Positions 50,425 through 59,843 are shown, counted from the stretch's first letter. The stretch is DNA of 64,000 nucleotides from Streptomyces sp. ATexAB-D23 (GCF_000373645.1 NZ_KB892001.1:314441-378440); one strand, 5' to 3'. The notes: generated by a model from the sequence alone, not told the origin. Numbers and translations are program-made.

Positions 50425-50510
50425 CCTTCCCCGAGCTCTCAACTCTTTCCCCAAGCTCTCAACTTCGTTCGAGCAGGGGATGTCCCACTGAGCAGGGGAG
50501 ACCCCAACCC
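50425..50510. repeat. 20-bp tandem duplication and CCCCAAG-type repeat upstream of scy
   Basis: CCTTCCCCGAGCTCTCAACT (50425-50444) is followed by a near-identical copy CTTTCCCCAAGCTCTCAACT (50445-50464; 18 of 20 identical). The second copy continues into TTCGTTCGAGCAGGGGATGT, an imperfect CCCC...GGGG hairpin whose sequence also occurs in element B (31242-31282). It lies in the 242-bp gap between the epimerase gene and scy and may be the epimerase terminator plus scy leader. I see nothing else in this gap. Confidence 0.75.
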
Positions 50511-50653
50511 CGGTCGTACACTCCGAACGAGAACCGTCCGCCGGTGAACGGCCCCCCGGGGAATGGTGACAGATCAACGGCCCAGGACGCGCCGCGGCCC
50601 CGATCCGGCCCCGGCCCGGAAAAGCCACTCTACCGGGCCGGGTCTGCCTCGGG

Positions 50654-51082
50654 TCAGTGCTCTGTCTTTGCCGTGACCAGTTCGGTGAGGACGCCGTGGC
50701 AGTCCTTGGGGTGCAGGAAGGTGATCCGGGAGCCCATCGACCCCGTCCTGGGCTCGTCGTACAGCACCCTGACCCCCTTTTCCCGGATGTCCGCGGCGTC
50801 GGCGTCGACGTCGGCCGTACCGAAGGCGATGTGGTGGACGCCCTCCCCGTTCTTGGCCAGCCATTTGCCCACGGCGGAGTCCTCGCGGGTCGGTTCGAGG
50901 AGCTGGAGGTAGGAGGCGCCGCCGTCGGACGTATCGTTGATCTTGAGCATGGCCTCCCGCACGCCCTGTTCCTCGTTGACCTCGGAGTGGAAGACCTCGA
51001 ACCCGTAGGTCGAGCGGTAGAACTCGACAGTCTTGTCGAGGTCGAAACAGGCGATCCCGATGTGGTCGATTCGCGTCAGCAT
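50654..51082 (-). CDS. mce: Methylmalonyl-CoA epimerase
   Basis: 142 residues, VOC superfamily, two beta-alpha-beta3 units. It converts (S)- to (R)-methylmalonyl-CoA. Metal ligands are H7 (RIDHIGIA), the His of GVHHIAFG and the Glu of GVLTEL. TSDGGASYLQLLEP and LHPKDCHGVL are family marks. ATG 51082 is divergent from the acetyltransferase gene. With meaB nearby it serves the adenosylcobalamin-dependent mutase that supplies methylmalonyl-CoA, also an antibiotic building block. Confidence 0.95.
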   Translation of the reverse strand: MLTRIDHIGIACFDLDKTVEFYRSTYGFEVFHSEVNEEQGVREAMLKINDTSDGGASYLQLLEPTREDSAVGKWLAKNGEGVHHIAFGTADVDADAADIREKGVRVLYDEPRTGSMGSRITFLHPKDCHGVLTELVTAKTEH

Positions 51083-51216
51083 GGGACCAGTGCAGCGCGC
51101 GGCGGGTGGTTACGCAACGTGCGCGCGATCACACTCGCGGCCGGATGACGGGGGCGGGGCCGCTCAGTACATTCAAGTAAACCCTCGTTCACATCTATTC
51201 CAAGGGGCTGTGCCTC

Positions 51217-52419
51217 ATGTCAGGAACGACCGGTACCACTTCCGTGATCGTCGCGGGCGCCCGGACGCCCATGGGCCGCCTCCTGGGCTCCCTCAAGAGC
51301 TTTTCCGGGGCCGACCTCGGCGGCTTCGCCATCAAGGCGGCGCTGGACCGGGCCGGCATCGGCGGCGACCAGGTCGAGTACGTGATCATGGGCCAGGTGC
51401 TCCAGGCCGGCGCCGGCCAGATCCCGGCCCGCCAGGCGGCGGTCAAGGCCGGTATCCCGTTGAGCGTCCCGGCCCTCACCGTCAACAAGGTGTGCCTCTC
51501 CGGGCTCGACGCCATCGCTCTGGCCGACCAGCTGATCCGCGCCGGTGAGTTCGACGTCGTCGTGGCCGGCGGCCAGGAGTCCATGACGAACGCCCCGCAC
51601 CTGCTCCCGAAGTCCCGCGAGGGCTACAAGTACGGCGCGGTCGAGATGCTCGACTCCATGGCGTACGACGGTCTGACCGACGCCTACGAGAACATCCCGA
51701 TGGGCGAGTCCACCGAGAAGCACAACACCCGCCTCGGCCTGGACCGCGCCGCCCAGGACGAGATCGGCGCCCTGTCCCACCAGCGCGCCGCCGCGGCCCA
51801 GAAGAACGGCCTGTTCGAGGCCGAGATCACCCCGGTCGAGATCCCGCAGCGCAAGGGCGACCCGGTCCTCTTCTCGAAGGACGAGGGCATCCGCCCCGAG
51901 ACGACCACCGAGTCCCTCGGCAAGCTGCGCCCGGCCTTCGCCAAGGACGGCACGATCACGGCGGGCACCTCCTCGCAGATCTCCGACGGCGCCGCCGCGG
52001 TCGTCGTCATGAGCAGGGCCAAGGCCGAGGAGCTGGGCCTGGAGTGGATCGCCGAGATCGGCGCCCACGGCAATGTGGCGGGCCCGGACAACTCGCTCCA
52101 GTCGCAGCCGTCCAACGCGATCCGGCACGCCGTGAAGAAGGAGGGCATCGGCGTCGAGGACCTCGACGTCATCGAGATCAACGAGGCGTTCGCGGCCGTC
52201 GCCGTCCAGTCCATGAAGGACCTCGGCGTCACCTCGGAGAAGGTCAACGTCAACGGCGGCGCCATCGCGCTCGGCCACCCCATCGGCATGTCCGGCGCCC
52301 GGGTGGTGCTGCACCTGGCGCTGGAGCTCAAGCGGCGCGGCGGCGGCATCGGGGCCGCGGCCCTGTGCGGCGGTGGCGGCCAGGGCGACGCGCTGATCCT
52401 GCGCGTCCCGGGCAAGTAG
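51217..52419 (+). CDS. Acetyl-CoA acetyltransferase (thiolase)
   Basis: 400 residues. It condenses two acetyl-CoA to acetoacetyl-CoA, or cleaves it in reverse. C93 (VNKVCLSGL) is the acyl-enzyme nucleophile, H354 is in ALGHPIG, and C384 (ALCGGGGQG) is the second catalytic Cys. AAGGGGCTG precedes ATG 51217. meaB follows after 40 nt with its own GAGGAG, so the two are likely co-transcribed. Product flow to 3-hydroxybutyryl-CoA dehydrogenase (34004) is plausible. Confidence 0.96.
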   Translation: MSGTTGTTSVIVAGARTPMGRLLGSLKSFSGADLGGFAIKAALDRAGIGGDQVEYVIMGQVLQAGAGQIPARQAAVKAGIPLSVPALTVNKVCLSGLDAIALADQLIRAGEFDVVVAGGQESMTNAPHLLPKSREGYKYGAVEMLDSMAYDGLTDAYENIPMGESTEKHNTRLGLDRAAQDEIGALSHQRAAAAQKNGLFEAEITPVEIPQRKGDPVLFSKDEGIRPETTTESLGKLRPAFAKDGTITAGTSSQISDGAAAVVVMSRAKAEELGLEWIAEIGAHGNVAGPDNSLQSQPSNAIRHAVKKEGIGVEDLDVIEINEAFAAVAVQSMKDLGVTSEKVNVNGGAIALGHPIGMSGARVVLHLALELKRRGGGIGAAALCGGGGQGDALILRVPGK

Positions 52420-52459
52420 TACGCAGAACACGCGCAACAGGCAGCGAGGAGACGGAGCG

Positions 52460-53422
52460 GTGATGGTGGATGTCCCCACCCTGGTGGAGCAGGCCCGTGC
52501 GGGCAGGCCGCGGGCCGTGGCACGGCTCGTCTCGCTGGTGGAGGGGGCCTCGCCGCAACTGCGCGAGGTGATGGCGGCCCTGGCGCCGCTGGCCGGCAAC
52601 GCCTACGTCGTCGGCCTGACCGGTTCGCCGGGTGTCGGCAAGTCGACATCGACGTCGGCGCTCGTCTCCGCCTACCGGCGGCAGGGCAAGCGGGTCGCCG
52701 TCCTCGCCGTCGACCCGTCCTCGCCGTTCTCCGGCGGGGCCCTGCTCGGCGACCGGGTCCGGATGTCGGACCACGCCTCCGACCCGGGCGTCTACATCCG
52801 CTCCATGGCGACCCGCGGCCACCTCGGCGGCCTCGCCTGGGCGGCGCCGCAGGCGATCCGGGTGCTGGACGCGTCGGGCTTCGACGTCGTCCTGGTGGAG
52901 ACCGTGGGCGTCGGCCAGTCCGAGGTGGAGATCGCCTCCCAGGCCGACACCTCGGTCGTCCTGCTCGCCCCCGGCATGGGCGACGGCATCCAGGCGGCCA
53001 AGGCCGGAATCCTGGAGATCGGCGATGTGTACGTGGTGAACAAGGCCGACCGGGACGGGGCGGACGCCACCGCACGCGAGCTCAACCACATGCTGGGCCT
53101 CGGGGAGTCCCGGGGCCCCGGCGACTGGCGGCCGCCGATCGTGAAGACGGTTGCCGCCCGGGGCGAGGGCGTCGACGAGGTGGTCGAGGCCCTGGAGAAG
53201 CACCGGGCGTGGATGGAGGAGCGCGGGGTCCTCGGCGAGCGGCGCGCGGCCCGCGCCGCCCGCGAAGTCGAGACGATCACGGTCACCCGGCTCCGTGAGC
53301 GCATCGGCAGCCTGCACGGCGACCGCCGCCTCGGAGCGCTGGCCGAGCGCATCGTGGCCGGCGGCCTCGACCCGTACGCGGCGGCCGACGAACTGGTGGC
53401 GGAGCTGACCGGCGAGGGCTGA
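52460..53422 (+). CDS. meaB: MeaB/ArgK-family GTPase, chaperone of methylmalonyl-CoA mutase
   Basis: 320 residues. A G3E-type P-loop GTPase that protects and reloads the adenosylcobalamin mutase. Walker A GSPGVGKS is at 55-62, with VETVGVGQSEVE (switch/G3) and VNKADRDG (G4) following. The C-terminal helix forms the dimer arm. GTG 52460 is chosen for its 8-nt distance from GAGGAG; ATG 52463 is the alternative. The stop codon TGA lies within the first unit of a 14-bp tandem array. Confidence 0.94.
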   Translation: MMVDVPTLVEQARAGRPRAVARLVSLVEGASPQLREVMAALAPLAGNAYVVGLTGSPGVGKSTSTSALVSAYRRQGKRVAVLAVDPSSPFSGGALLGDRVRMSDHASDPGVYIRSMATRGHLGGLAWAAPQAIRVLDASGFDVVLVETVGVGQSEVEIASQADTSVVLLAPGMGDGIQAAKAGILEIGDVYVVNKADRDGADATARELNHMLGLGESRGPGDWRPPIVKTVAARGEGVDEVVEALEKHRAWMEERGVLGERRAARAAREVETITVTRLRERIGSLHGDRRLGALAERIVAGGLDPYAAADELVAELTGEG

Positions 53423-53483
53423 CGGTCTAGGGCCGATGGTCGAGGGCTGACGGTCGAGGGCCGATGGTCGAGGGCTGACGGTC
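53414..53483 (+). repeat. 14-bp tandem array spanning the meaB stop codon
   Basis: Five consecutive 14-bp units starting at 53414, 53428, 53442, 53456 and 53470. Units 1, 3 and 5 read GAGGGCTGACGGTC. Units 2 and 4 read GAGGGCCGATGGTC (unit 2 starts with T). The real period is therefore 28 bp. Unit 1 contains the last two codons and the TGA of meaB, and unit 5 runs into the terminator. Confidence 0.95.
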
Positions 53484-53531
53484 CCTCTTCGGGCGCGGCG
53501 TGCGGGCCGCGCCCGAAGAGGGGCCTTTCTC
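53483..53531 (+). terminator. Terminator of the thiolase-meaB unit
   Basis: Perfect 17-bp inverted repeat 53483-53499 / 53506-53522 (CCCTCTTCGGGCGCGGC and its complement) with a 6-nt loop, followed by CCTTTCTC. Confidence 0.88.
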
Positions 53532-53542
53532 ATCGGCGCTCG

Positions 53543-53557
53543 CTGACGTAATGTCAG
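53543..53557. promoter_or_regulatory. Palindrome CTGAC-GTAAT-GTCAG upstream of the first kinase gene
   Basis: A 15-bp near-perfect palindrome, about 100 bp before the kinase start, in a locally AT-richer stretch (TAATGTCAGTTACC). It may be a regulator site or promoter element for the kinase pair. No regulator gene is adjacent. Confidence 0.4.
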
Positions 53558-53660
53558 TTACCGGCGCGGGCCGTGGTGTTCGCGTACTCACCCCTCTTCC
53601 GGCCGGCCGTGGCAGGATTGCCGGCGGCCACGTGTCATGCGCACCAGGGGGGAGTGGCAC

Positions 53661-56132
53661 ATGCTCGGTCCGCTCAGGGACGACTCGCCCAGGACGATCG
53701 GCCCGTACGCGATCAGGGCCCGGCTGGGCGCGGGCGGCATGGGTGAGGTCTTCCTCGGCGACCGGGGTGACGGCACCGGACCCGCCGCCGTCAAGACCGT
53801 CCGCCGCGACGTGGCCCAGGACCCCGGCTTCCGCAGCCGCTTCCGCCGCGAGATCACCGTCGCCCGGTCCGTCACCGGACCCCACCTCGCCCCGCTGCTC
53901 GACGGGGACGCCGACGCCGAGGTGCCCTGGCTCGCCACCGCGTACGTGGCCGGGCCGACGCTGTCCGCCGCCGTGCGCGGGGCGGGCGCCATGGACGAGG
54001 CCGAGGTGCGGATGCTGGGCGCCGGGATCGCCCGCGCCCTGGCGGCGGTCCACGCGGCGGGGATCGTCCACCGCGACGTGAAACCGGGCAACGTCATGCT
54101 CGCCGCCGACGGGCCGCGCCTCATCGACTTCGGCATCGCCCGGGACGCCGGCGCCACCCCGCTCACCACCACCAGCCGGATGGTCGGCAGCCCCGCCTTC
54201 ATGTCCCCGGAGCACGTCGCGGGCAGCGGACGCGTCGTCCCGGCCTCCGACATCTTCTGCCTCGCCTCGCTGCTCTGCTTCGCCGCCACCGGGCACGACC
54301 CGTTCGGGGACGGCCCGGTGGCCGCCGTCCTCTACCGGGTGAAGTACGTCGAGGCCGACCTCGACGACGTGCCGGACGCGCTGCGCGCGGTGCTGGAGAG
54401 GTGCCTGACCGCCGACCCGGCCGCCCGCCCCACCGCCGCCGAACTCGCCGGCCACCTCGCGCCCGGCGCCGCCGCCGACTGGCCCGCCCCGGTCGCCGGG
54501 CAGATCGCGGAGTACGGGCGGGAACTGGCCCGGGTCGGCGCGCTGGACGGGCCCCTGCTGCCGGGCTACACGCCGACCGAGGCGGTTACGGGGAGCCCGG
54601 CGGGGCCGCACCAACTGCCCGCCCGGGGCACGGACTCCACCCCCGGCCTGCACCTCGCACCCACCCAGGGCCCCGGCCTTCCCGCCCCCGCCCGCCGCCC
54701 GAGGCGCGCCCTGGGCGCCACCCTCGCCGCACTGATCGTGCTGGGGGCGGCGACGGGCGGGTATCTGGCCTGGCGCGACCGCGGCAGCGGCCCCGCCGAG
54801 ACCTCACCCGGGTCCGCCGCCACCATCGTCGCGGGCGTGGGCGAGAACGGCGGCCCGGACGCGTCGGGCACCATTCCGTACGGCCGCGACGTGCGCCCCG
54901 CCGGCTGGAAGAAGTCCTGGCAGGGGAAGTTCGCCGGGCCCCCGCTCGGCTGCTCGGCCGGGCGGGACGCACTGGTCTGCCGGCTCGTCGACGGCACGTA
55001 CGAGGCCCTGTCGGCGGGTGACGGGCACCGGATGTGGACGTTCGACTCGGGAGCGGAGCTGGGCGGCCGGGGGGCGGGCTGGGGGCCGAGTGGCGCGTTC
55101 TTCATGCCGGCCGGGGCGACCCTGCCCACCGTCTACGACGACACCGTCGTGCTGGCCGTGGGCGGCCGCCTCCACGCGCTGGACGCCCGCACGGGGAAGG
55201 GGCGTTGGGAGACCAGAGCGGGCGCGGCGCTCGCCTTGGAGAGCGCGCCGCTCGTCGTGGGCGACCTGGTACTCGCCGCCGCTTCCGGGTCCGGCCCAGG
55301 ATCCGCGGGGTCCGAACTCGCCGGGTTCGACCGCGCGACGGGCGCCGAGAAGTGGCGACAGCCACTGGCTCCGGACGGCATATCCATGGCGCAGAAGTCC
55401 AACTTCTGGCCCCTGGCCACCGACGGCGAGGTCGCCTATGCCATGGGCCTGGCCGGCCCGAAGGCGTTCCGCCCCGAGGACGGCACCCCGGTGGGCTCGG
55501 CCGGCGGCAAGGACGAGAAGTCCGCGAACGCCGTGTGCTGGGGGATGCGCGTGCGGGGCACGTCCGCGTTCTGCACGACGAGCGTCCACAACGACGATCC
55601 TTCGGGCTTCGGCGACGACCTGGTCGTCCTGCGGTACACCGCCGGTGACCTCAAGGCGCGGGGGGAGGTGCGGGTGGACTCCGGGCTGGTGGCCGAAGCG
55701 GCGCTGACCGCGCTCGACGACCGGGTGGTCGTGCTGCTCAGGGGCGACGAGTACGTCGAGAGCGTGCCCGACGAGATCGTCGTCGTCGGGCAGGCGGACG
55801 GCCGGACGCTCGGCCGGTTCCCGATGAAGGTCCATCCGGAGGAGGGGATGAGCAATCCGGTCTCCAGCCCGCTGATCGTCGCCGACACCCTGGTCTGGGC
55901 GGACACCGCGACGCTGTACACGGTCGCCCTGCACCCCGACGGCACCCTCGGCTCCCTGCGCGGGACCGCGGTCCCCGGGGCCCCGGGCCCGAGCAGGCCC
56001 CCCGAGTACGAACGCGCCAACGGCATCGAGCTGGGCAAGGAAGTGCTCGCCCCCCAGGTACTGCCGGTCGGCGGGGTCGTGCACATCGTCTACGACGACG
56101 GCACCACGGTCTCCGTACCGCTGCCCGAGTGA
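53661..56132 (+). CDS. Membrane Ser/Thr protein kinase with PQQ-like beta-propeller sensor, first of pair
   Basis: 823 residues. The Hanks-type kinase domain at ~15-275 has the glycine loop LGAGGMGEVFLG, the catalytic Lys in AAVKTV, HRDVKPGN and DFGIA. A Pro-rich linker is followed by one membrane helix near 349-369 (ALGATLAALIVLGAATGGY). The extracellular ~450 residues form repeats of the PQQ/YWTD beta-propeller type (DGHRMWTFDS, LHALDARTGKGRWET). ATG 53661 has GGGGGG upstream. A second kinase of the same plan starts 28 bp downstream, and the two form one operon. The ligand is unknown. Confidence 0.92.
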   Translation: MLGPLRDDSPRTIGPYAIRARLGAGGMGEVFLGDRGDGTGPAAVKTVRRDVAQDPGFRSRFRREITVARSVTGPHLAPLLDGDADAEVPWLATAYVAGPTLSAAVRGAGAMDEAEVRMLGAGIARALAAVHAAGIVHRDVKPGNVMLAADGPRLIDFGIARDAGATPLTTTSRMVGSPAFMSPEHVAGSGRVVPASDIFCLASLLCFAATGHDPFGDGPVAAVLYRVKYVEADLDDVPDALRAVLERCLTADPAARPTAAELAGHLAPGAAADWPAPVAGQIAEYGRELARVGALDGPLLPGYTPTEAVTGSPAGPHQLPARGTDSTPGLHLAPTQGPGLPAPARRPRRALGATLAALIVLGAATGGYLAWRDRGSGPAETSPGSAATIVAGVGENGGPDASGTIPYGRDVRPAGWKKSWQGKFAGPPLGCSAGRDALVCRLVDGTYEALSAGDGHRMWTFDSGAELGGRGAGWGPSGAFFMPAGATLPTVYDDTVVLAVGGRLHALDARTGKGRWETRAGAALALESAPLVVGDLVLAAASGSGPGSAGSELAGFDRATGAEKWRQPLAPDGISMAQKSNFWPLATDGEVAYAMGLAGPKAFRPEDGTPVGSAGGKDEKSANAVCWGMRVRGTSAFCTTSVHNDDPSGFGDDLVVLRYTAGDLKARGEVRVDSGLVAEAALTALDDRVVVLLRGDEYVESVPDEIVVVGQADGRTLGRFPMKVHPEEGMSNPVSSPLIVADTLVWADTATLYTVALHPDGTLGSLRGTAVPGAPGPSRPPEYERANGIELGKEVLAPQVLPVGGVVHIVYDDGTTVSVPLPE

Positions 56133-56160
56133 CCCCCGCACGGACCGAGGAGAGCGCACA

Positions 56161-58434
56161 GTGATCCAGCCGCTGCCGGCCGGACGGGCCCGGCTGATCG
56201 GGCCCTACCAGCTGCTCGGACTGCTCGGCGCGGGCGGCATGGGCGAGGTCTACCTGGCCGGGCCCGCCGGAGGCGCGCGGGCCGCCGGCGGGCTGGTCGC
56301 GCTGAAGACGATCCGGCCCGACCTGGACCTCGACGACGGCTTCCGGGTCCGCTTCCGCCGTGAGATCGCCGCCGCCGGGGCCGTACGCAGCCCGCACACC
56401 GCCGGCCTCGTGGGCGGCGACGCGAACGGCCGGCTGCCGTGGCTCGCGACCGAGTACGTGCCGGGCCCCTCGCTCGCCGAGGCGGTGGCCCGCAGCGGCC
56501 CGCTTCCCGAACCCGTGGTCCGGGCCCTGGGCGCCGGACTCGCCCTGGCCCTCGCCGACATGCACGCCGTACGCGTCCTGCACCGCGACCTCAAGCCCGG
56601 CAACGTACTCCTGGGCCCCGACGGCCCCAAGGTCATCGACTTCGGGATCGCCCAGGCCTTCGACGCCACCCAGCTGACCCGTACCGGCGTCGTGGTCGGC
56701 AGCCCCGGCTACATCTCGCCCGAGCACGTCAACGGCTCACGCTCCCTCGTGCCCGCCTCCGACGTGTTCTGCCTGGGCGCGGTGCTGGCGTTCGCGGCGA
56801 CGGGCCGGGGGCCGTTCGACGACTCGGACATGGCGGCCGTCATCTACCGGATCTCCCGGGGCGAGGCCGAACTCTCCGGCGTACCGGCCGGGTTGAGGGA
56901 CGTGATCGAGTCCTGCCTGCGCAGCGACCCCGGTGCCCGGCCCGCACCCCGGCGGCTGGCGGACCTGCTCCTGCCGGACGGCCCCGCCCCCGGAGCCTTC
57001 CCCTGGACCAACGCGGTACGCGGTCAGCTCGCCGCCCACGCGGCGGCGGCCGACGCCTGCGCGCGGGCGTCGGCACCCGCGTATCCGCCCCACCGGCCCG
57101 CGTACGCCCCGACGCCCGCCGTGCCCGTGCCGGTGCCGGTGCCGGGCGAGCGCCCCGGCAGCAGGTCGCTGTGGACCGGGCTCGCGGCGGGGGCCGCGGT
57201 CGTGTGCCTCGCCCTGGTGGCGGTGCTGCTGCCGGGGCTCCTCGACCGGGACGACGAGAAGAACGACGCCGGCGCGTCCGGCGGCCGGCGGTCGGCCGCA
57301 TCCGCCACGGACGCGGTCGGAGTCCGGTCCGGGGCCGCCGTCTTCCCGGGCGCGGACCCCGGCCGTACCGGCGACTTCGGGGCGGTGGCCGCCGACGTCT
57401 CCAACCGGCCGAAGGGCTGGAAGGCGTGGCACACCCAGGTAGCCGACGGCCCGGTGGAGTGCGCGCTCGCGGGCGCGTCCCTGGTGTGCGCCGACGCCCG
57501 CCGGATCACCGTGCTGGACGCGGCGGACGGCAAACGGCGCTGGCGTGGCCCGCAGACGAGGGCCGGGTCCGCGCCCGCCTCCGTGGGCGCCGTCCTCGGC
57601 ACCACCGTCTACGCCTTCGAGGGCAACGCCCTGGTGGCGCGCGACCTGTCCGACGGCAAGGAGCAATGGCGCGAACGGCTTCCGGACGGCTCGCAGGTGG
57701 TTGACTCCGTGCAGTCCGGCGACGTTCTCTACTACGCCGCCAAGACCGCCGGCTCCGGCACTGGCCGGCTGATCGCCCAGCGGCTGACCGGCAAGCACGC
57801 GCAGGCGTGGGACACGGCCTGGCAGGAGTCGGCGGACGAGGCCGAACTGCTCTTCGCCGATGGCCGTCTCGTCGCGGTCGGCGAGGCCGTCACCGTCCTG
57901 AACAGCTCCGACGGCGCACGGCAGCCGGGTGTGCCGGCGGGCGACCTCACCTGCCGTACACCGGTCCTGAAAGGGACGCAGCTGCTCTGTTCGGGCTCCG
58001 ACGGCCTGACGGTCGTGAACGTGACGGACCCGGACAGGCGCCGCACCGAAGCCCCCGGCGTGGACATCGCCTACCGCCCCACGGTCTCGCGGGACGGCGT
58101 CGTCGTGGCGAGCAGCACGAGCCAGGTGTACGCGTTCGGCCTGGCCGACGGGCAGCTGCGCTGGGTGACGTGCGACTGCGGGGAGGGGCTGGAGACCGAG
58201 GGCGTGCCGTTCGTCGTCGGTGACCACGCCGTCGTCGTGGAGGGACACGGGCCCGGAGCCATCCCGCTGAACGCCGAGGGCACTCCGCGGCCCACGAGCC
58301 CCGGGCTGATCAAGGACTGGCCGGGCGAGCCCGGAGACCCGCTCGACCCGGCGTCCGTCCCGGTCATCGCCTCGGGCGACGCGCTGTTCATGAGCTTCGA
58401 GGACGGGACGGTCCTCTCCGCCTACGCCCCCTGA
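56161..58434 (+). CDS. Membrane Ser/Thr protein kinase with PQQ-like beta-propeller sensor, second of pair
   Basis: 757 residues with the same plan as its neighbour. The kinase domain has LGAGGMGEVYLA, VALKTI, HRDLKPGN and DFGIA. A Pro/Ala linker precedes a membrane helix near 340-362. A propeller-like external region has ITVLDAADGKRRW and VYAFEGNALVARD repeats. GTG 56161 follows GAGGAGAGC. It is a likely tandem duplicate of the first kinase. The two could phosphorylate each other or sense related ligands, which is inference. Confidence 0.92.
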   Translation: MIQPLPAGRARLIGPYQLLGLLGAGGMGEVYLAGPAGGARAAGGLVALKTIRPDLDLDDGFRVRFRREIAAAGAVRSPHTAGLVGGDANGRLPWLATEYVPGPSLAEAVARSGPLPEPVVRALGAGLALALADMHAVRVLHRDLKPGNVLLGPDGPKVIDFGIAQAFDATQLTRTGVVVGSPGYISPEHVNGSRSLVPASDVFCLGAVLAFAATGRGPFDDSDMAAVIYRISRGEAELSGVPAGLRDVIESCLRSDPGARPAPRRLADLLLPDGPAPGAFPWTNAVRGQLAAHAAAADACARASAPAYPPHRPAYAPTPAVPVPVPVPGERPGSRSLWTGLAAGAAVVCLALVAVLLPGLLDRDDEKNDAGASGGRRSAASATDAVGVRSGAAVFPGADPGRTGDFGAVAADVSNRPKGWKAWHTQVADGPVECALAGASLVCADARRITVLDAADGKRRWRGPQTRAGSAPASVGAVLGTTVYAFEGNALVARDLSDGKEQWRERLPDGSQVVDSVQSGDVLYYAAKTAGSGTGRLIAQRLTGKHAQAWDTAWQESADEAELLFADGRLVAVGEAVTVLNSSDGARQPGVPAGDLTCRTPVLKGTQLLCSGSDGLTVVNVTDPDRRRTEAPGVDIAYRPTVSRDGVVVASSTSQVYAFGLADGQLRWVTCDCGEGLETEGVPFVVGDHAVVVEGHGPGAIPLNAEGTPRPTSPGLIKDWPGEPGDPLDPASVPVIASGDALFMSFEDGTVLSAYAP

Positions 58435-58450
58435 CGACCCGGGCCGGGGC

Positions 58451-59032
58451 TCAGTCGTCGTCCCGGTCGTCCCCGTCGTCGTAACCGTCCGCCGTGACGC
58501 CCCCCGACCTTGCGTCCACGTTCAGCTCGTGCTCCCCGCCGTCCTTGCCGCGCACGTCCACCTCCCAGTGCGCCGCGCCGCCGCGCCCGCCCTCCAGCTC
58601 CACCGACGTCACCGTGCCCGGGGCCGACTTCAGCGCGGCGGCCACCGCCTCGTCCAGCGTGACGGAGGTCTTCCGGGGCGCGCGCCGGTCGCCGTCGTCG
58701 TGGTCGATGTGCTTGCCGAGCACCTTGCCGTTGCCCGCGTCCACCGTCACGTCGTGCCACGCCCGGTCGGAGCCGTACACATCGAGCTCCCAGACGAGCC
58801 CGCCGTTCTCGTCGTCGAGTTCCGCCTCGGTCACCGTCCCTGGGACGGCCCGCAGACCGGCCGCGACCGCTTCGCCGACCGTGACCCGGGCGGTGACACC
58901 GCTCGCGGCGTGGCCGCTACGGCCGCCGCTGTCGTCGTGGCCGTCCCCGTCGGTGAGGGCGACCGCCGTGGCGGCCGTGCCGCCGGCGAGCACGGCCGCG
59001 GCGACGGCGGCGATGACGATCTTGCGCTTCAT
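58451..59032 (-). CDS. Secreted PepSY-domain protein with acidic tail
   Basis: 193 residues. A signal peptide (KRKIVIAAVAAAVLAGGTAATAVA) is followed by two PepSY-type repeats, TVGEAVAAGLRAVPGTV...WELDVY and TLDEAVAAALKSAPGTV...WEVDVR, each ending in a V-D-A-G/R-S/N-G strand. The last 11 residues are almost all Asp (YDDGDDRDDD). PepSY proteins are often encoded with OmpR-type two-component systems that they modulate or that control them. It is divergent from such a pair here, with shared CTGAA boxes between. It converges with the second kinase gene with only 16 bp between stops. Confidence 0.9.
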   Translation of the reverse strand: MKRKIVIAAVAAAVLAGGTAATAVALTDGDGHDDSGGRSGHAASGVTARVTVGEAVAAGLRAVPGTVTEAELDDENGGLVWELDVYGSDRAWHDVTVDAGNGKVLGKHIDHDDGDRRAPRKTSVTLDEAVAAALKSAPGTVTSVELEGGRGGAAHWEVDVRGKDGGEHELNVDARSGGVTADGYDDGDDRDDD

Positions 59033-59123
59033 GGGGGTTCCTCCCGCATCGGATGTCGCTGGTCGGACGATGTCGCCGGCCGGATTCCTCCGGTGCGACG
59101 CGGTCCACACTGCCGGGGCGATG

Positions 59124-59160
59124 CTGAACGCAGCCTGAAGCCACCTGAAGCCGTCTTCAG
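59124..59160. promoter_or_regulatory. Direct-repeat boxes between the PepSY gene and its two-component system
   Basis: CTGAA occurs at 59124-59128, 59135-59139 and 59145-59149, about one helical turn apart. An inverted TTCAG follows at 59156-59160. Such 10-11-bp-spaced direct repeats are the usual binding site of OmpR/PhoB-type regulators. Position suggests control of both divergent transcripts by the regulator encoded at 59184. Confidence 0.6.
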
Positions 59161-59183
59161 CTTCGGTTTGCGACGCTGTGCAC

Positions 59184-59843
59184 ATGCGCCTGTTGATCGT
59201 GGAGGACGAGAAGCGGCTGGCGATCTCCCTGGCCCGGGGGCTCACCGCCGAGGGGTTCGCCGTGGATGCCGTGCACGACGGGGCCGAGGGCCTGCACCGG
59301 GCCCTGGACGGCGCGTACGACCTCGTGATCCTCGACATCATGCTGCCCGGGATGAACGGCTACCGGGTCTGCGCCGCCCTGCGCGCCGCCGGTCACGAGG
59401 TGCCCGTCCTGATGCTGACCGCGAAGGACGGCGAGTACGACGAGGCGGAGGGGCTCGACACGGGCGCCGACGACTACCTGACCAAGCCGTTCAGCTACGT
59501 GGTGCTGGTCGCCCGGGTCCGCGCCCTGCTGCGCCGCCGGGGCGGCTCCGCGTCGCCGGTGATCACCGTCGGCGCCCTGCGGATGCACACCGCGGCCCGC
59601 CGCGTGCACCTCGGCGAGGCCGAGATCGCCCTGACCGCCAAGGAGTTCGCCGTGCTCGAACAGCTCGCGCTGCGGGCCGGGAACGTGGTGAGCAAGGCGG
59701 AGATCCTGGAGCACGTCTGGGACTTCGCCTACGACGGCGACCCCAACATCGTCGAGGTGTACGTGAGCACCCTGCGCCGCAAGCTCGGCGCCACCGCCAT
59801 CCGCACGGTGCGCGGCGCCGGATACCGGCTGGAGGCGCTGTGA
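59184..59843 (+). CDS. OmpR/PhoB-family response regulator
   Basis: 219 residues. The receiver domain has acidic residues in VEDE, phospho-acceptor D51 (LVILDIMLPG), the switch Thr in LMLTAKD and Lys in TKPFSY. The winged-helix domain (~125-219) ends VRGAGYRLEAL. ATG 59184 is chosen, and GTG 59178 is two codons upstream. Its stop overlaps the kinase start (GTGA). The direct-repeat boxes immediately upstream suggest autoregulation. Confidence 0.94.
   Translation: MRLLIVEDEKRLAISLARGLTAEGFAVDAVHDGAEGLHRALDGAYDLVILDIMLPGMNGYRVCAALRAAGHEVPVLMLTAKDGEYDEAEGLDTGADDYLTKPFSYVVLVARVRALLRRRGGSASPVITVGALRMHTAARRVHLGEAEIALTAKEFAVLEQLALRAGNVVSKAEILEHVWDFAYDGDPNIVEVYVSTLRRKLGATAIRTVRGAGYRLEAL

Noticed and set aside
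46551..50912. A 1453-codon open frame on the plus strand, opposite scy
   Set aside because: It is a shadow of the highly regular Ala/Glu/Arg codons of the scy coiled coil. Its translation is low-complexity Leu/Gly/Arg, it has no ribosome-binding site, and it overlaps known genes on the other strand.
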